DNA of 64,000 nt from Proteobacteria bacterium UBA1844. Lineage in GTDB: Bacteria; Pseudomonadota; Gammaproteobacteria; Steroidobacterales; Woeseiaceae. The stretch lies in the NCBI GenBank assembly GCA_002338615.1, contig DDIS01000177.1:1-64000 (forward strand). The letters run 5' to 3'. The translations under genes and the position numbers were made by a program. Below, piece by piece: positions 11,201-18,582 of this stretch. The notes below the pieces were generated by a model, which ran no database searches, was not told where the DNA came from, and saw only the letters and a list, made by a program, of their open reading frames with translations. The first letter of the stretch is position 1. Each line of letters opens with the position of its first letter.

Positions 11201-14200
11201 GGGAGCGATCGCGTAGCCGGGGTCATAGCTGAACAGCGGACTGTCGGGCCCGTACGTTGTCGTATCGACGTTCGGCGGGTTCGTGCCCGCAACGTCGCCA
11301 ATGTAGGTCAGGTCGACACCCGTCAGGTCGTCAAGGAAGCGCGGGTTGTACGCAGTCGCCGTGCCGTTGTTAGTGGCGGTGACGGTGACCGTCAGGCGAT
11401 CGCTGGCGTCCGTCTCATCGACTGAAAATTCTTTCGTCAACTCAAGAAGTGGTTCTGAAATGACGACCTCGGCCGCGTCGAAGTCGATGACGACGGTATT
11501 CGAGGCCTGGTCCACGTAGCTGACGTAGGTTTGCGTGTAGGTACCACCGTTGCCGATAACGTAGCCGTCTCTGCTCGCGTCAACGTTCTCGATGCGGGCA
11601 ATGAACTGGATACCGAAATCGAAACGGCGATCGGTTCGCGGTGACTGCGTTACCGTCTGGTTACCGAAACTCCACTGGACTTCCGTATCGGTACAGGTGG
11701 GCGTAAACGTGCCACCTGGCATAAAGCCGGCCCCGTCGTAGGGCGGTGCGTCCAGGTTAATGTCCGGCGCATCGGTACAGCGCATGCCCGCCGGAAGTTC
11801 GTCACGAATGGTAAAATTGCGCAGCTGTGCAACCGGGATCAGGGTGCGCAACTCGAATTCCAGTTCTTCACCGATTGAAACCGGCTGCGGGCCGGTCACG
11901 ACGGCCGGTGTATTCGACAACCTGAGGATTGTTTTCGGCTCCACTTCGACCGGAATGATCTGGATCGTTGCATCGCCTGGCGCCGACACGTATTGACGGG
12001 CACCGCCGATCTCGCCGTTCGCGCCGAGCGGATTGGTCTGGCTGCCGGATGCGCCTTCGAGGCTGTCATAGCTTGCGACGGCCGAGTTGGTCAGCATCTG
12101 CAGCGGTGATACATCGTCGTACGGGTCAACGCGGTAATAGAAAACCACGCTGTCGCCCGCATCGATGCGCAGCAACGGGTCGCTGTGCGTGTAGTCGGTG
12201 ATGATCTGCGCCGGCGTACCATTCAGGAAAATATTGTCCGGCACGATCTGGCCTTCGCCGGCCGCCTCGTCAATTTCGGCGTTGCCGTCGTTGTCGAGGC
12301 CATCGGTCTCGAGCGGATCGACGATAACGAGATCGGACGGGTCGGTGTCGGTGGTGACGGTGACGTCATACGCAGGCGCGCGGTTCACACCACCAGCAGC
12401 CGCTTCGTTGGCAACCGTTACGCGATAGATATAGGTGTCGTACGCATCGCCGTCATCGGCGAGCGGAACGAAGTTGCTACAGGCCGGTCCGGCGCCATAA
12501 ATGGTTTCGTTGCAGACTTCCTGCACCACGGTCAGCCGTGGCTCGGTCACGGCCAGGTCAACGCGACGACGGAATTCGGGTGGGTAGCCGAAGGTATTCG
12601 GATCGAGATCGTAGATCTGTTCCGCGCCGGTCAACTGGTTCAAAAAGACCGCCTGGAAATTCGACGTCAGTACGTTTCTTGACTGTGCGGCGTGCACATT
12701 CGGCGGCGCACGCTGGTCCTGCGGGTCGTTGAGCAGCCGCGTCGTTACGTCGACGCGGAACCAATGGTCTTTTTCGAAGATACGTTCGTTGACGACGTCC
12801 GAGTTATGGGTCCAGTCGAATGCCGCCTCATCGAGCGGCAACGGCGGAGGATTCAGTACCGCGTTCTTGATCTCGGGTGTGCTGTAACCCGGCGCGAACG
12901 GATCGGTGGATGAAATGTAACCCTGGCCGTCGGGAATATTGTCGATAACCTGTATGTCCTGGACGGCGATGTAGTCGAAGCCCAGGGTTTCGAAACCGAA
13001 CCAGCCGCCGGACTCGATATGGAACTCGCATTCCTCACCGATCTGGATCAAAGCATCGGGGCTGCCCGGGGGCGGATTGTTTTCGGTACAGATGCCCTGT
13101 TGCGTCTTGACCAGGTTGTAGCCGACGACCCGGGACCAGAGCGTATCGACCGTGTAGTCGTTGGCTCGCGGCAATACACCGTCACCTCGATTGGTCGGCG
13201 CCGGGAACGTGAGCAGCGTACCGTCGGAGAGCGTGATTTCACCGATTACATCGACCCGGTAGGTCAGGTCATCGTCAATCGCACCCGGATTCTTGACGAC
13301 CTCGAAATCCAGGCTGCGGGTCGAGTGCGGACCGATGCGACCCGGGCTGCAGCGATAGACTGTCGCCGATGTCGGCAGTACCACAGGATCTGTCCAGACG
13401 GGCTGCGGCGGCGGGTTCGTCTCGAGCGTACAGCTGCCGGGCGCGGTCTGTACCGTCATCGCCTCGCCAAAGGTCACGTAGGCGAAGTAGTTGTCGGCAT
13501 CGTGGCCGCCGTTGTTGTTGAGATCGACCCTGAGTGGGAGTACGTCCGTATTGGTCAGGATGAAGATCAGTTCGCCGCCCGTGTTGTCGGGGTCGATGTC
13601 TTCAGGTTCCGCCGTGTCCGTCGAATTGAATAGTTCGTTGTGCACGGTGCCCGGGTTGCAAAACTCTTCGAACCAGACTTCCAGCTCGTTCTGGATATCG
13701 AAAGTCTCGGTCGGGTCGGTGTTCGCCGGGGTGCTGCCGGGGCTTTCGACGCGAACGTCGAGGTACGCCTCGCGGTCGTAATACTGGGGATCGATCAGCA
13801 CTGCGCCAAAGATGACGGTCAGCGTATCGCCGTTGCGCAGCATGTGTTTCTGGTCGGGAAATTCGGCGTTGGTGGTGCTGCTCGTCACCAGGAACTCGGG
13901 CTCAGTATTATCGAGCGGATTGGCCGGCAGAGCCGGGTTGGTCCACACGATCGTATCGAGCATGCCGGGATAGGCATTGCCGTAGGCAGGCGTGACCGTT
14001 GCTGTTGGTACGAAGGTCGCGTCAACGACATACTCGACAGGCAGCAGATTTCTGAGTTTGAGCCCGTCGACTAAGTCGCCCTTGATCGTACCGCCGGAAT
14101 TGTTCGTAATGCGGATGCGTACCCGGCCCCTGCTGCCGATCGGCTGAGTGCTCGAGTTGGCGCCGATAAAGTCCACATCGAAATCGAGGTCCTGGTCGGA

Positions 14201-15367
14201 CAAGGTGTTGAGGTTGGCATTATCGAGCAGCGCCATTTGCCCCGTTGATGTCGCGTTCAAACCACCGGGAGGTGCTTCGACTTCGCAGCCCCACTCGGCC
14301 GAGGTCACCGTGTTCGTCCGGTTCGTGCAGGAGTCGGTTACACGACCGACGAGATAGAAGGAATTGGTGCCGCCCGCCGGCGCCGCTATGTACGGATTCG
14401 GGCCGCCACCGAACAGGCCTGCAACGTTGACGTTGTTGACCTGTGTTACGCCACCCACTGAGCTACAGTCTCCGGGACCGCCGGTATTCGTTGCGACCGC
14501 ATTCGCATCTGCGCCACTGTCACAAATGTAGTCGATGACATAGTTGCCGGGATTCATCACGTCGCTGAATGTGAAATCCTGCAGATCTGCATCGCCGTTG
14601 TTCTGCACCTGGATGCGCCAGATGACATCGTCACCCTCGTGCCCGTAAACGGTATCGGTGTAGCTGCCGGTGCCCTGGCCAGCGTCGACGTTGCGCCCGG
14701 TCTTGATGATGTTGAGTTCGGGTTCGTCCAGCGGCAACACCCCGGGCCCGGTTTCACTGGTGTGGCGATAGCTGGTTTCGCAACTCGGTGCGAATTCGAT
14801 CTCGGCAGCGATCGTGCGATCGGCCCCGACCAGGCCTTCTTCGCCGACTGATGCATGGCGACGAACCTGGAACTGGACCGTCAAGGTTCGCGAGTTGCCA
14901 ATACCGTTGGGGGCTGTTTCGAGTTCGAACGCGTTACTGAGTGTCCAGGTAAGGTTTGACCCTGCCGCGCCGCTGACTACGGGTTCTACTGCCGGCGGAG
15001 TCGCCTGGTTGCTTGCGGAGAACGTCGTTGTACCAGGAACGTAGGTGAGGCCGGATGCTGCAAGGTCTTCGCGAATGACGATGTCGGTGAAGTCTGCATC
15101 GTCCGCGTTGCGATACGGATTCTCGATTTCAATCCGGACCGTACCGGTGCCGCACAGCTCGCAGAAGCTGACCGAGAAATCGTGGTTGATAATGTTCGCT
15201 GTTGGCAGGTCCGCCGGACAATTCGGCGGCACCTGGGCCGCTGCATTTTCGCTTGCGGCGAACAGTGCAAGGGCGACCAGCAAAGACGCACACCACGAGC
15301 GCAGACGCCGCCCACTGGGTGCGGCACCGAAACCCGGATTTCGTGCGGATTCGTGCGAGTAGGCCAT
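5240..15367 (-). CDS. Giant secreted DUF11-repeat surface protein (3375 aa)
   Basis: A very large exported protein. A signal peptide (hydrophobic LLVALALFAASENAAAQ ending near residue 45) is followed by about 2600 residues of tandem DUF11-type Ig-like domains, recognisable by recurring strands such as RYTITVQNVGTDNANG and GDxVxYxIxVxN. Near the C-terminus two SdrD_B/carboxypeptidase-like modules appear (SGQIFHDSDYDNTFDGGE and GKVFDDANRNGRQDAGE). The last ~110 residues contain a further alpha/beta module (FEPGTDEMREQW to about LDRMKGD) that looks like a worn OmpA-like domain. No LPXTG or autotransporter barrel is present. Its stop overlaps the start of the OmpA/barrel gene, and a c-di-GMP-type riboswitch lies upstream. 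A role as a fibre or adhesin held at the surface by the downstream barrel is inference. Start at ATG 15367; the ribosome site is weak. Confidence 0.85.
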   Translation of the reverse strand: MAYSHESARNPGFGAAPSGRRLRSWCASLLVALALFAASENAAAQVPPNCPADLPTANIINHDFSVSFCELCGTGTVRIEIENPYRNADDADFTDIVIREDLAASGLTYVPGTTTFSASNQATPPAVEPVVSGAAGSNLTWTLSNAFELETAPNGIGNSRTLTVQFQVRRHASVGEEGLVGADRTIAAEIEFAPSCETSYRHTSETGPGVLPLDEPELNIIKTGRNVDAGQGTGSYTDTVYGHEGDDVIWRIQVQNNGDADLQDFTFSDVMNPGNYVIDYICDSGADANAVATNTGGPGDCSSVGGVTQVNNVNVAGLFGGGPNPYIAAPAGGTNSFYLVGRVTDSCTNRTNTVTSAEWGCEVEAPPGGLNATSTGQMALLDNANLNTLSDQDLDFDVDFIGANSSTQPIGSRGRVRIRITNNSGGTIKGDLVDGLKLRNLLPVEYVVDATFVPTATVTPAYGNAYPGMLDTIVWTNPALPANPLDNTEPEFLVTSSTTNAEFPDQKHMLRNGDTLTVIFGAVLIDPQYYDREAYLDVRVESPGSTPANTDPTETFDIQNELEVWFEEFCNPGTVHNELFNSTDTAEPEDIDPDNTGGELIFILTNTDVLPLRVDLNNNGGHDADNYFAYVTFGEAMTVQTAPGSCTLETNPPPQPVWTDPVVLPTSATVYRCSPGRIGPHSTRSLDFEVVKNPGAIDDDLTYRVDVIGEITLSDGTLLTFPAPTNRGDGVLPRANDYTVDTLWSRVVGYNLVKTQQGICTENNPPPGSPDALIQIGEECEFHIESGGWFGFETLGFDYIAVQDIQVIDNIPDGQGYISSTDPFAPGYSTPEIKNAVLNPPPLPLDEAAFDWTHNSDVVNERIFEKDHWFRVDVTTRLLNDPQDQRAPPNVHAAQSRNVLTSNFQAVFLNQLTGAEQIYDLDPNTFGYPPEFRRRVDLAVTEPRLTVVQEVCNETIYGAGPACSNFVPLADDGDAYDTYIYRVTVANEAAAGGVNRAPAYDVTVTTDTDPSDLVIVDPLETDGLDNDGNAEIDEAAGEGQIVPDNIFLNGTPAQIITDYTHSDPLLRIDAGDSVVFYYRVDPYDDVSPLQMLTNSAVASYDSLEGASGSQTNPLGANGEIGGARQYVSAPGDATIQIIPVEVEPKTILRLSNTPAVVTGPQPVSIGEELEFELRTLIPVAQLRNFTIRDELPAGMRCTDAPDINLDAPPYDGAGFMPGGTFTPTCTDTEVQWSFGNQTVTQSPRTDRRFDFGIQFIARIENVDASRDGYVIGNGGTYTQTYVSYVDQASNTVVIDFDAAEVVISEPLLELTKEFSVDETDASDRLTVTVTATNNGTATAYNPRFLDDLTGVDLTYIGDVAGTNPPNVDTTTYGPDSPLFSYDPGYAIAPGATVSFTFVVEVGADVEPLQVLENTIEADWTSLPDQNTALNTGGTIGVNGDVDGMRIGALPNAADTLNNYEAEASDSVYVTPLTIDKTDLDPAMAPEIGAHKAFEVLLNLPEGVSNTVSLDDNLAFGNASYVLADNADFDVTYEFAGIASINGQAPDVAAFNAVPADGAANNISWDIGSVTTETEDDTAVQDINPYIRISYRARLNNDLDTNVGSTLQNSATLYFENGDTNLQEALNDTTAAIQATEPSLTAAKAISNVTPGKQPGDPIALGDLVQYVLTIPNPGNAIAYDTNITDTLPPELTLDVSYTPTAQIDGVPVAGFVGIPTGAPDGPLLWGAGNNDGSLDIAPGATLEVTYRVRLDQPADENIALTNIVWVDWTSRDTVDVYERTGAGCPNVTQPDDYCYGPATADGTPYPVGPPAALVKANTQATAAIGEEFRYRITVPGTPHPVPIYDVRILDDLGASAANMSYVAVTQVSGPGVFAPENTGDATNLVIEDVTNGIDIPIGQQVVLDITVRLDDTASNVSGLNFTNTAAYTYNRLDNAPATVLPGDPGTTAAMTIVGPDELTLEKSGPPQMQLGVPGNFTLNVHNTGDSPAYNLTLYDVLPNQADGGTCDAAPANFTAQIFAADGTTAISPVLAEGADYSVAFVGDPDCTLTITTLTPAAAVGADQRLIVNYAAYLDADSQQSANLTNVAAATEWFSIDVTDPDQLNYARSYTRALTDGTINVLDHEDAHTVVVFTPLLVFEKTVVNMSTGENPATLATPGERLRYTLHVENVSDTPLAGFSIVDTLDALNAVPAFLPGSLNLLTYPDGADITNTDANGGASGTGLLDIRNLSLGGIGDSIQIEFEVDLAPVIANGSYVSNQSEILFAGYTVGLSDDPYQNGAADPNVVGDEDPTQVLIESAPAFRIEKISSYLEGDPNVLLAGETMRYTITVQNVGTDNANGVEIFDQLPENTTYVAGSTLLNGVALPDAGNGGTPLADGIDVNAPQDTTPGVMNAAIADNTATINFDVVVYPDVPDGTIIENQAFLDAVGYGISNQPSDDPRTPVANDPTRDVVGNYPLLFATKSAVLQVDAGSPGIVDPGDVLRYTITVYNNGAVPATDTELSDNVPLNTSYVPDTTTLNGYPVGQPDGGAFPLAAQIPISSADLTPPLPAGNDGVLSPGEAAVVQFDLLVDDNVPTGTLITNQATVYSAEAPNLLTDGDGNPATGPEPTVVVVGDAQQLSITKEVAVVGGGPAIAGATLEYKVTVQNIGPVPALYISLLDNLDDPIPGYLAYVDQSATLNGQMNGITVTGALITADYSTSYGALEPGATITLRFRAIINPNLDDGTTISNTATVYWNDPQQMASATVNIDVGGMPNTGILSGQIFHDSDYDNTFDGGELGLEGWTVTLLLDDTPIRTMQTTADGTYVLMGVQPNYALGQEYSLLFRAPGAGSRTALLGVTDSDFTDGLQRIDLIEVQGGSNLRDLNLPIDPNGVVYDAVTRSPVAGATLTMFDARRNTSIPASCFDDPAQQGQVTVSNGYYKFDMNFSDPACPSGANYTIEIVPPTNGYVPGASQLIPPTTGPTTLPFNVPSCPGGTDDAIFATSAHCEIQPSEFAPPTSQPARSQGTVYHAHLILSDSQKPGSSQLFNNHIPVDPQLGGAVAVTKTTPALNVTRGQMVPYVITVRNSFGADLMDVNIVDRFPAGFHYVEGSARFDDVKNEPIILGRELVFSNLTLTENDQHTIKLLLAVGAGVTEGEFTNHAQAMNALTGGVMSEEAAATVRLVPDPTFDCTDVTGKVFDDANRNGRQDAGESGLPGIRLVTARGPAATTDGAGRYHITCAAVPNESRGSNFVIKLDDRTLPSGFRTSTRPVQVLRATRGKALKVNFGASIHRVVGLDIADAVFEPGTDEMREQWKPRIQLLLSELQKGPAVLRLSYLADVEDEALVGRRLDRMKGDIETAWQELNCCYELVIEPEIFWRRGEPPADAAKRSR

Positions 15368-15408
15368 TGTCAGCTGCTATGCATCCCTTGCTTGGCTCGT
15401 GCACGGCG

Positions 15409-15518
15409 ACTACTCGATGGATTCTCGAATCTCGAGCAGTCCCGCTGCCTGGGAGCCCCTTCCCTTTCGGCCGGTAACTTTGCGACACCGCCTCTGGTGC
15501 GGGCGAAGTGGTGCTGCC
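15409..15518 (-). promoter_or_regulatory. Candidate cyclic di-GMP class I (GEMM) riboswitch
   Basis: Minus-strand leader of the giant DUF11 gene. In order it shows AAAAGGCAG (closing stem 5' side, 15514-15518), a hairpin with CGCC/GGCG, then GTGTCGCAAAG (15478-15488), ACCGGCC, a GC-rich hairpin, and AGGCAGCGGGACTGCT, whose CTGCT (15435-15439) closes on GGCAG. These blocks match the GEMM order GACGCAAAG, CCGGCC, GGTAGCGGGGTT in sequence and spacing. Downstream, TCGAGTAGT (15409-15417) can pair with ACTGCTCGA (15432-15440) and would compete for the closing stem, which looks like an expression platform. The first hairpin lacks the GNRA loop found in some members. Judged by eye, without a covariance search. 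Confidence 0.72.
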
Positions 15519-15735
15519 TTTTGTCTAGTCGAAACGCGACTATGGCGCATCGCATGAAAAGGGATGTTGACCTGCTTCACAGCTTCGAAAGCCTGCGTCG
15601 GCAGACGGCGACAAGCGTGAAACACACAGCATTCGCGGTGTCGGGCGAGGAGGGTATAAGCCGCGGTTGCCGCTTATGTAAGGTGAATACGCATGATGCC
15701 AATCGCCGCGGCGTATCGCTGCTTATGTCAACTTC

Positions 15736-15760
15736 ATCGCGGCAGGATGCCGCTCCTACG
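15736..15760 (-). repeat. REP palindrome, copy B
   Basis: A single unit reading CGTAGGAGCGGCATCC then TGCCGCGAT on the minus strand. It lies in the 441-base space between the AgmX-like gene and the riboswitch. The rest of that space (15541-15735) holds only small imperfect hairpins, such as ATAAGC/GCTTAT near 15656-15678, and no credible gene. Confidence 0.8.
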
Positions 15761-15808
15761 GTCAAGCGGGACCGGGTTACGTTTTCTTATTGACGACGCT
15801 GAACCAAA

Positions 15809-17563
15809 CTATGCGGTGGGCAGGAAGTCGATCGGATAGATGATCGTCATCGCAACGATGTCTTCTTTCGCGCCGAAGTCGAAGCTGCGAATGCGCTCGA
15901 CAACCTGCTCTGCGAGCGCAGGCGCATCCATATCCGAGGACTGCAGCGCGCACATTGACACCGTGCCATCGGGTTCTATGGTCAGGCGTAAAATAATCTG
16001 GCCACGCAACGTCGGGTCTTTGCGCAGCTCACGGTTGTACAGGCGGTATAGCGCGGACTTGTAGCGGTCAAACACGATCTGAATTTCTTCGTCGGTGCGT
16101 CCGGCATTCGATCCGGCGCTGAGTGGCCGGTCCGGTCCTTCCGCGCCGCCAATGGAACTGGCGACGCGCGTTACCGCCACGCTATCCAGTGCCTGGCCAC
16201 CACCGCCAACGTCGCGACTGATATCCGCGAGATTGATGCCGCCGCTGGAGCCCGGTGCCGATGTTGCAACCATCATACGTTCCGGCCGGCCAGTCGCATC
16301 TTCTCCGGCGGTCGTAAGGCGCGCCTGGGAGCCGAGGTGAGCGTTCGTCTTCATGTTCGCGCGACTTGCAAAGCTGTCGCGAAACGCGAGTATGCCCTTG
16401 GTCTTGACCTGCTCGCGGGTTTCTTCCTGCGCCACCGCCGCGGCTTTTTCAGCAACCTCCGGTAGCGGCACCACTTCTGGAGTCACTTCCGGCGGCTTCT
16501 CTTCCGCGAGCATGGGTTCTGGCTCGGGCAAGGGCACGTCGGGTTCGACAATCTCGGGCTCGGGTTCCGCCGCCTGCACAGGTGGCGGTGGAGGTGGCGG
16601 CAATTCCTTGCGCACGAGGCTAACAACCCGTTCCGGTATCTCGTTTACATGGGACCGTTCCGGCGTCGGCAGGACGATCTCACCCACCAGCCAGCCAAGC
16701 AGGATCGAACAGAGGAGCGTCGCGGCCAGGGAGTGACGGAACCGCTGGTCCTCTTCGAAGCCGCGCGCCCACGGCATGACCATCGCGCGGGCGGGCAGGT
16801 CGTCCGGTTCGCGCTCGACTTCCCATTCATTGCGTTGATTCTCGACAATCTCGATCGCTTCAAGCAATTCGTAGTGCACGCGATCGAGCTGGTCATTTTT
16901 GCCGGCGATTTTCTCAATAAGCGCCGCCTGCCGCTCCTCGAGGAGTCGCACATCGCCGGAGTATTTCTCGATATTGCCTCGGGCAACAGCGAGTTGCTCC
17001 GCTGCAGCGGTCCTGGTTTTTCCTGCACCCCAGAACAGATCGGCATCGCCGGCCTCATCGAGATCCTCAAGCGATTCGCAAACCAGGGATAATGTCTGGT
17101 AAGTCTCTTTCCTGGCAGCAAATTCCGCGTGTTCTTCGTTGACCTCACTCAACTCCCACTCGAGCGCAGCCAGTTCCTGCTCGGCCTCTTCGAGTTTCAG
17201 CTCCAGCGCGCGCTGTTCGGCTTCGGTGAGTGCTTGCGCTTCTTCAGCAACGATTGATAGCTGCTCCTCTGTGCCCGACGATTGCTGTTCGCCGTCGGCA
17301 GACGCAGGCTTTACATCCTGTTCTGGCGTGGGCTGTCCGTCCTCGGCAGATGCGCACTGTTCGTCCCGGGAAAGCGTGGACTGCTCGTCGTCGGCCGACG
17401 CGCACTCGTCGTCCTGGACGGGCACAGGCTCTGCATTTTCGGCAGAGGCATGATCTTCATTCCGGGCAGGTGTGTACTGCTCGCCGTCGGCAGCTGCAAG
17501 TACTTCGGCTTCGTTCAGCTCGCCCGAAGGTTCCTCAGTCTCGTCCATGACTTTGTTGTCCAT
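15809..17563 (-). CDS. AgmX/TonB-like energy transducer with cytoplasmic coiled coil (584 aa)
   Basis: Probable inner-membrane protein that passes ExbB/ExbD proton-motor energy to the periplasm. Residues 1-100 are acidic with imperfect repeats around CASADDEQ/CASAEDGQ. Residues 105-250 are a long coiled coil, 277-297 one membrane helix, and 321-375 a Pro/Glu-rich spacer starting LPPPPPPPVQ. Residues about 490-584 form an AgmX/PglI-type C-terminal domain (IVFDRYKSALYRLYNRELRK, then LRGQIILRLTIEPDGTV). Ordinary TonB has its membrane helix at the extreme N-terminus; here about 275 residues would be cytoplasmic, a topology recalling Myxococcus GltJ/AgmX. It follows the second exbD by 13 bases in the same operon. 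The partner at the outer membrane is not shown by the sequence; the adjacent barrel and giant protein are obvious candidates. Confidence 0.85.
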   Translation of the reverse strand: MDNKVMDETEEPSGELNEAEVLAAADGEQYTPARNEDHASAENAEPVPVQDDECASADDEQSTLSRDEQCASAEDGQPTPEQDVKPASADGEQQSSGTEEQLSIVAEEAQALTEAEQRALELKLEEAEQELAALEWELSEVNEEHAEFAARKETYQTLSLVCESLEDLDEAGDADLFWGAGKTRTAAAEQLAVARGNIEKYSGDVRLLEERQAALIEKIAGKNDQLDRVHYELLEAIEIVENQRNEWEVEREPDDLPARAMVMPWARGFEEDQRFRHSLAATLLCSILLGWLVGEIVLPTPERSHVNEIPERVVSLVRKELPPPPPPPVQAAEPEPEIVEPDVPLPEPEPMLAEEKPPEVTPEVVPLPEVAEKAAAVAQEETREQVKTKGILAFRDSFASRANMKTNAHLGSQARLTTAGEDATGRPERMMVATSAPGSSGGINLADISRDVGGGGQALDSVAVTRVASSIGGAEGPDRPLSAGSNAGRTDEEIQIVFDRYKSALYRLYNRELRKDPTLRGQIILRLTIEPDGTVSMCALQSSDMDAPALAEQVVERIRSFDFGAKEDIVAMTIIYPIDFLPTA

Positions 17564-17576
17564 TGACTTAACAGGC

Positions 17577-18083
17577 CTAGTACGCGGCCGCTACCCGCGA
17601 CTCTTTCTGGGTGACGGCGAGTGATACATTCTCGTACCCCTGATCGGTGCAGGTTGACATGATCTTGCGCACAACGACGAATGGCACCGACTTGTCGGCA
17701 AGTACGGTAACCTCCTGGCTTTCCGCCACCAACGCCGTATTCAGGCCGACAATATTTTCTTTCAATAGTGCCAGTTCCGCGGCGATCGGTTCGATTGTCG
17801 CGGCCTCGCTCTCGAGTATGTCAGCAACATTGGTGACGGCGCGGCCCTGTACCAGAACCTGGTCGGGGCTTACGAATATGACTACGGTTTCACGCGGCTT
17901 GGACTCAACACGCGACTCCGGTAACGTCATGTTCTTGGGCGCGTCCATGATCTCGACAGAACCCGAGTTTACGAGCAGGAAGAATACAAGAATTGTGAAC
18001 ACGTCCATGAGTGACGTCAGGTTCATCTTCGCAATCTTCGTGCGATTACGCGCCATTCGTTTGATGCGGCGCGTATTCCTCAC
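17577..18083 (-). CDS. exbD: ExbD/TolR-family proton-channel subunit, Asp-containing copy (168 aa)
   Basis: Small inner-membrane stator subunit that works with ExbB. A basic N-terminus (MRNTRRIKRMARNRTK) precedes a single membrane helix at about 20-40, with the motif KMNLTSLMDVFTILVFFLL. The Asp in LMDVF is the residue that carries protons in the family. The rest is a periplasmic domain of about 125 residues. The GTG start overlaps the stop of the preceding exbD (GTGA), so the two ExbD proteins are probably made in coupled amounts. Third gene of the exbB-exbD-exbD-agmX-like operon. Confidence 0.9.
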   Translation of the reverse strand: MRNTRRIKRMARNRTKIAKMNLTSLMDVFTILVFFLLVNSGSVEIMDAPKNMTLPESRVESKPRETVVIFVSPDQVLVQGRAVTNVADILESEAATIEPIAAELALLKENIVGLNTALVAESQEVTVLADKSVPFVVVRKIMSTCTDQGYENVSLAVTQKESRVAAAY

Positions 18084-18577
18084 GGTGCGTCTCCGACGGA
18101 AATGTCCGTAAACAGGGCCAGCAGCTCATACTCTTCTTCAGATCCTTCCACCGGCATTTCCACGCTGCGCACGATATCCATGACCTGGATCAGATAATCG
18201 TAAGGAATCTGGGCTTCCATCAGCACCGACGCATTGTCGAGCTCGGGATACTCCTGCTTGAGCGAGTAGACAAACTCCGCAAGCGTGTCGAGATCGTATT
18301 CCTCATCCTTCTTGGGGATTGAGGCGATGATGTCGGTGCCATTGCTGATTTCGATGCCCACCTCGCGCACAATAACTTCCACGCGAAATGTATCGAGGTT
18401 CGATGAAGGCCCACCTGCTGAGCTCGGCAGATCAAGCTCGACGATCGTCATGCGCGAGAAGACTGCTGTGATCAACAGGAACGGCACAAGTACCACCATC
18501 AGGTTGAGAAAGGTGGTTACATCGATCTCGTGCGCGTCACCCTTGGTACGGCGCTTGTAGTGGTGCCGCCTGGCCAT
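18080..18577 (-). CDS. exbD: ExbD/TolR-family subunit with Asn in place of the channel Asp (165 aa)
   Basis: Second ExbD paralogue, starting 5 bases after exbB. The basic N-terminus MARRHHYKRRTKGD and a single membrane helix at about 20-42 are typical. The family motif EI(N)VTPLIDVML reads EIDVTTFLNLMVVLVPFLL, so the position of the proton-binding Asp is Asn (codon AAC, near 18508). A different Asp sits five residues earlier, in the place of the family's usual Asn. The periplasmic part (45-165) is acidic. It may be a structural partner rather than a proton carrier, giving an asymmetric ExbD dimer with the next gene; this is inferred from the alignment only. Confidence 0.88.
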   Translation of the reverse strand: MARRHHYKRRTKGDAHEIDVTTFLNLMVVLVPFLLITAVFSRMTIVELDLPSSAGGPSSNLDTFRVEVIVREVGIEISNGTDIIASIPKKDEEYDLDTLAEFVYSLKQEYPELDNASVLMEAQIPYDYLIQVMDIVRSVEMPVEGSEEEYELLALFTDISVGDAP

Positions 18578-18582
18578 CGTGC

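Noticed and set aside
9851..11425. Long open frame (524 codons) on the plus strand inside the giant DUF11 gene; similar ones at 5711-7291, 411-1583 and 2256-3464
   Set aside because: They are antisense to a clearly coding frame with domain structure, are Arg/His/Val-rich as expected for the reverse frame of GC-rich codons, and have no ribosome sites or recognisable motifs.
5240..15367. Tandem DUF11 domains considered as a DNA repeat array or CRISPR-like structure
   Set aside because: The repeats are at protein level only and too divergent in DNA to be a repeat array; no spacers or fixed-length units.
15656..15710. Small inverted repeats (ATAAGC/GCTTAT, ATACGC/GCGTAT) between the AgmX-like gene and the riboswitch, as terminator or attachment site
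   Set aside because: The stems are interrupted, have no U-tract and are not repeated elsewhere in the window.
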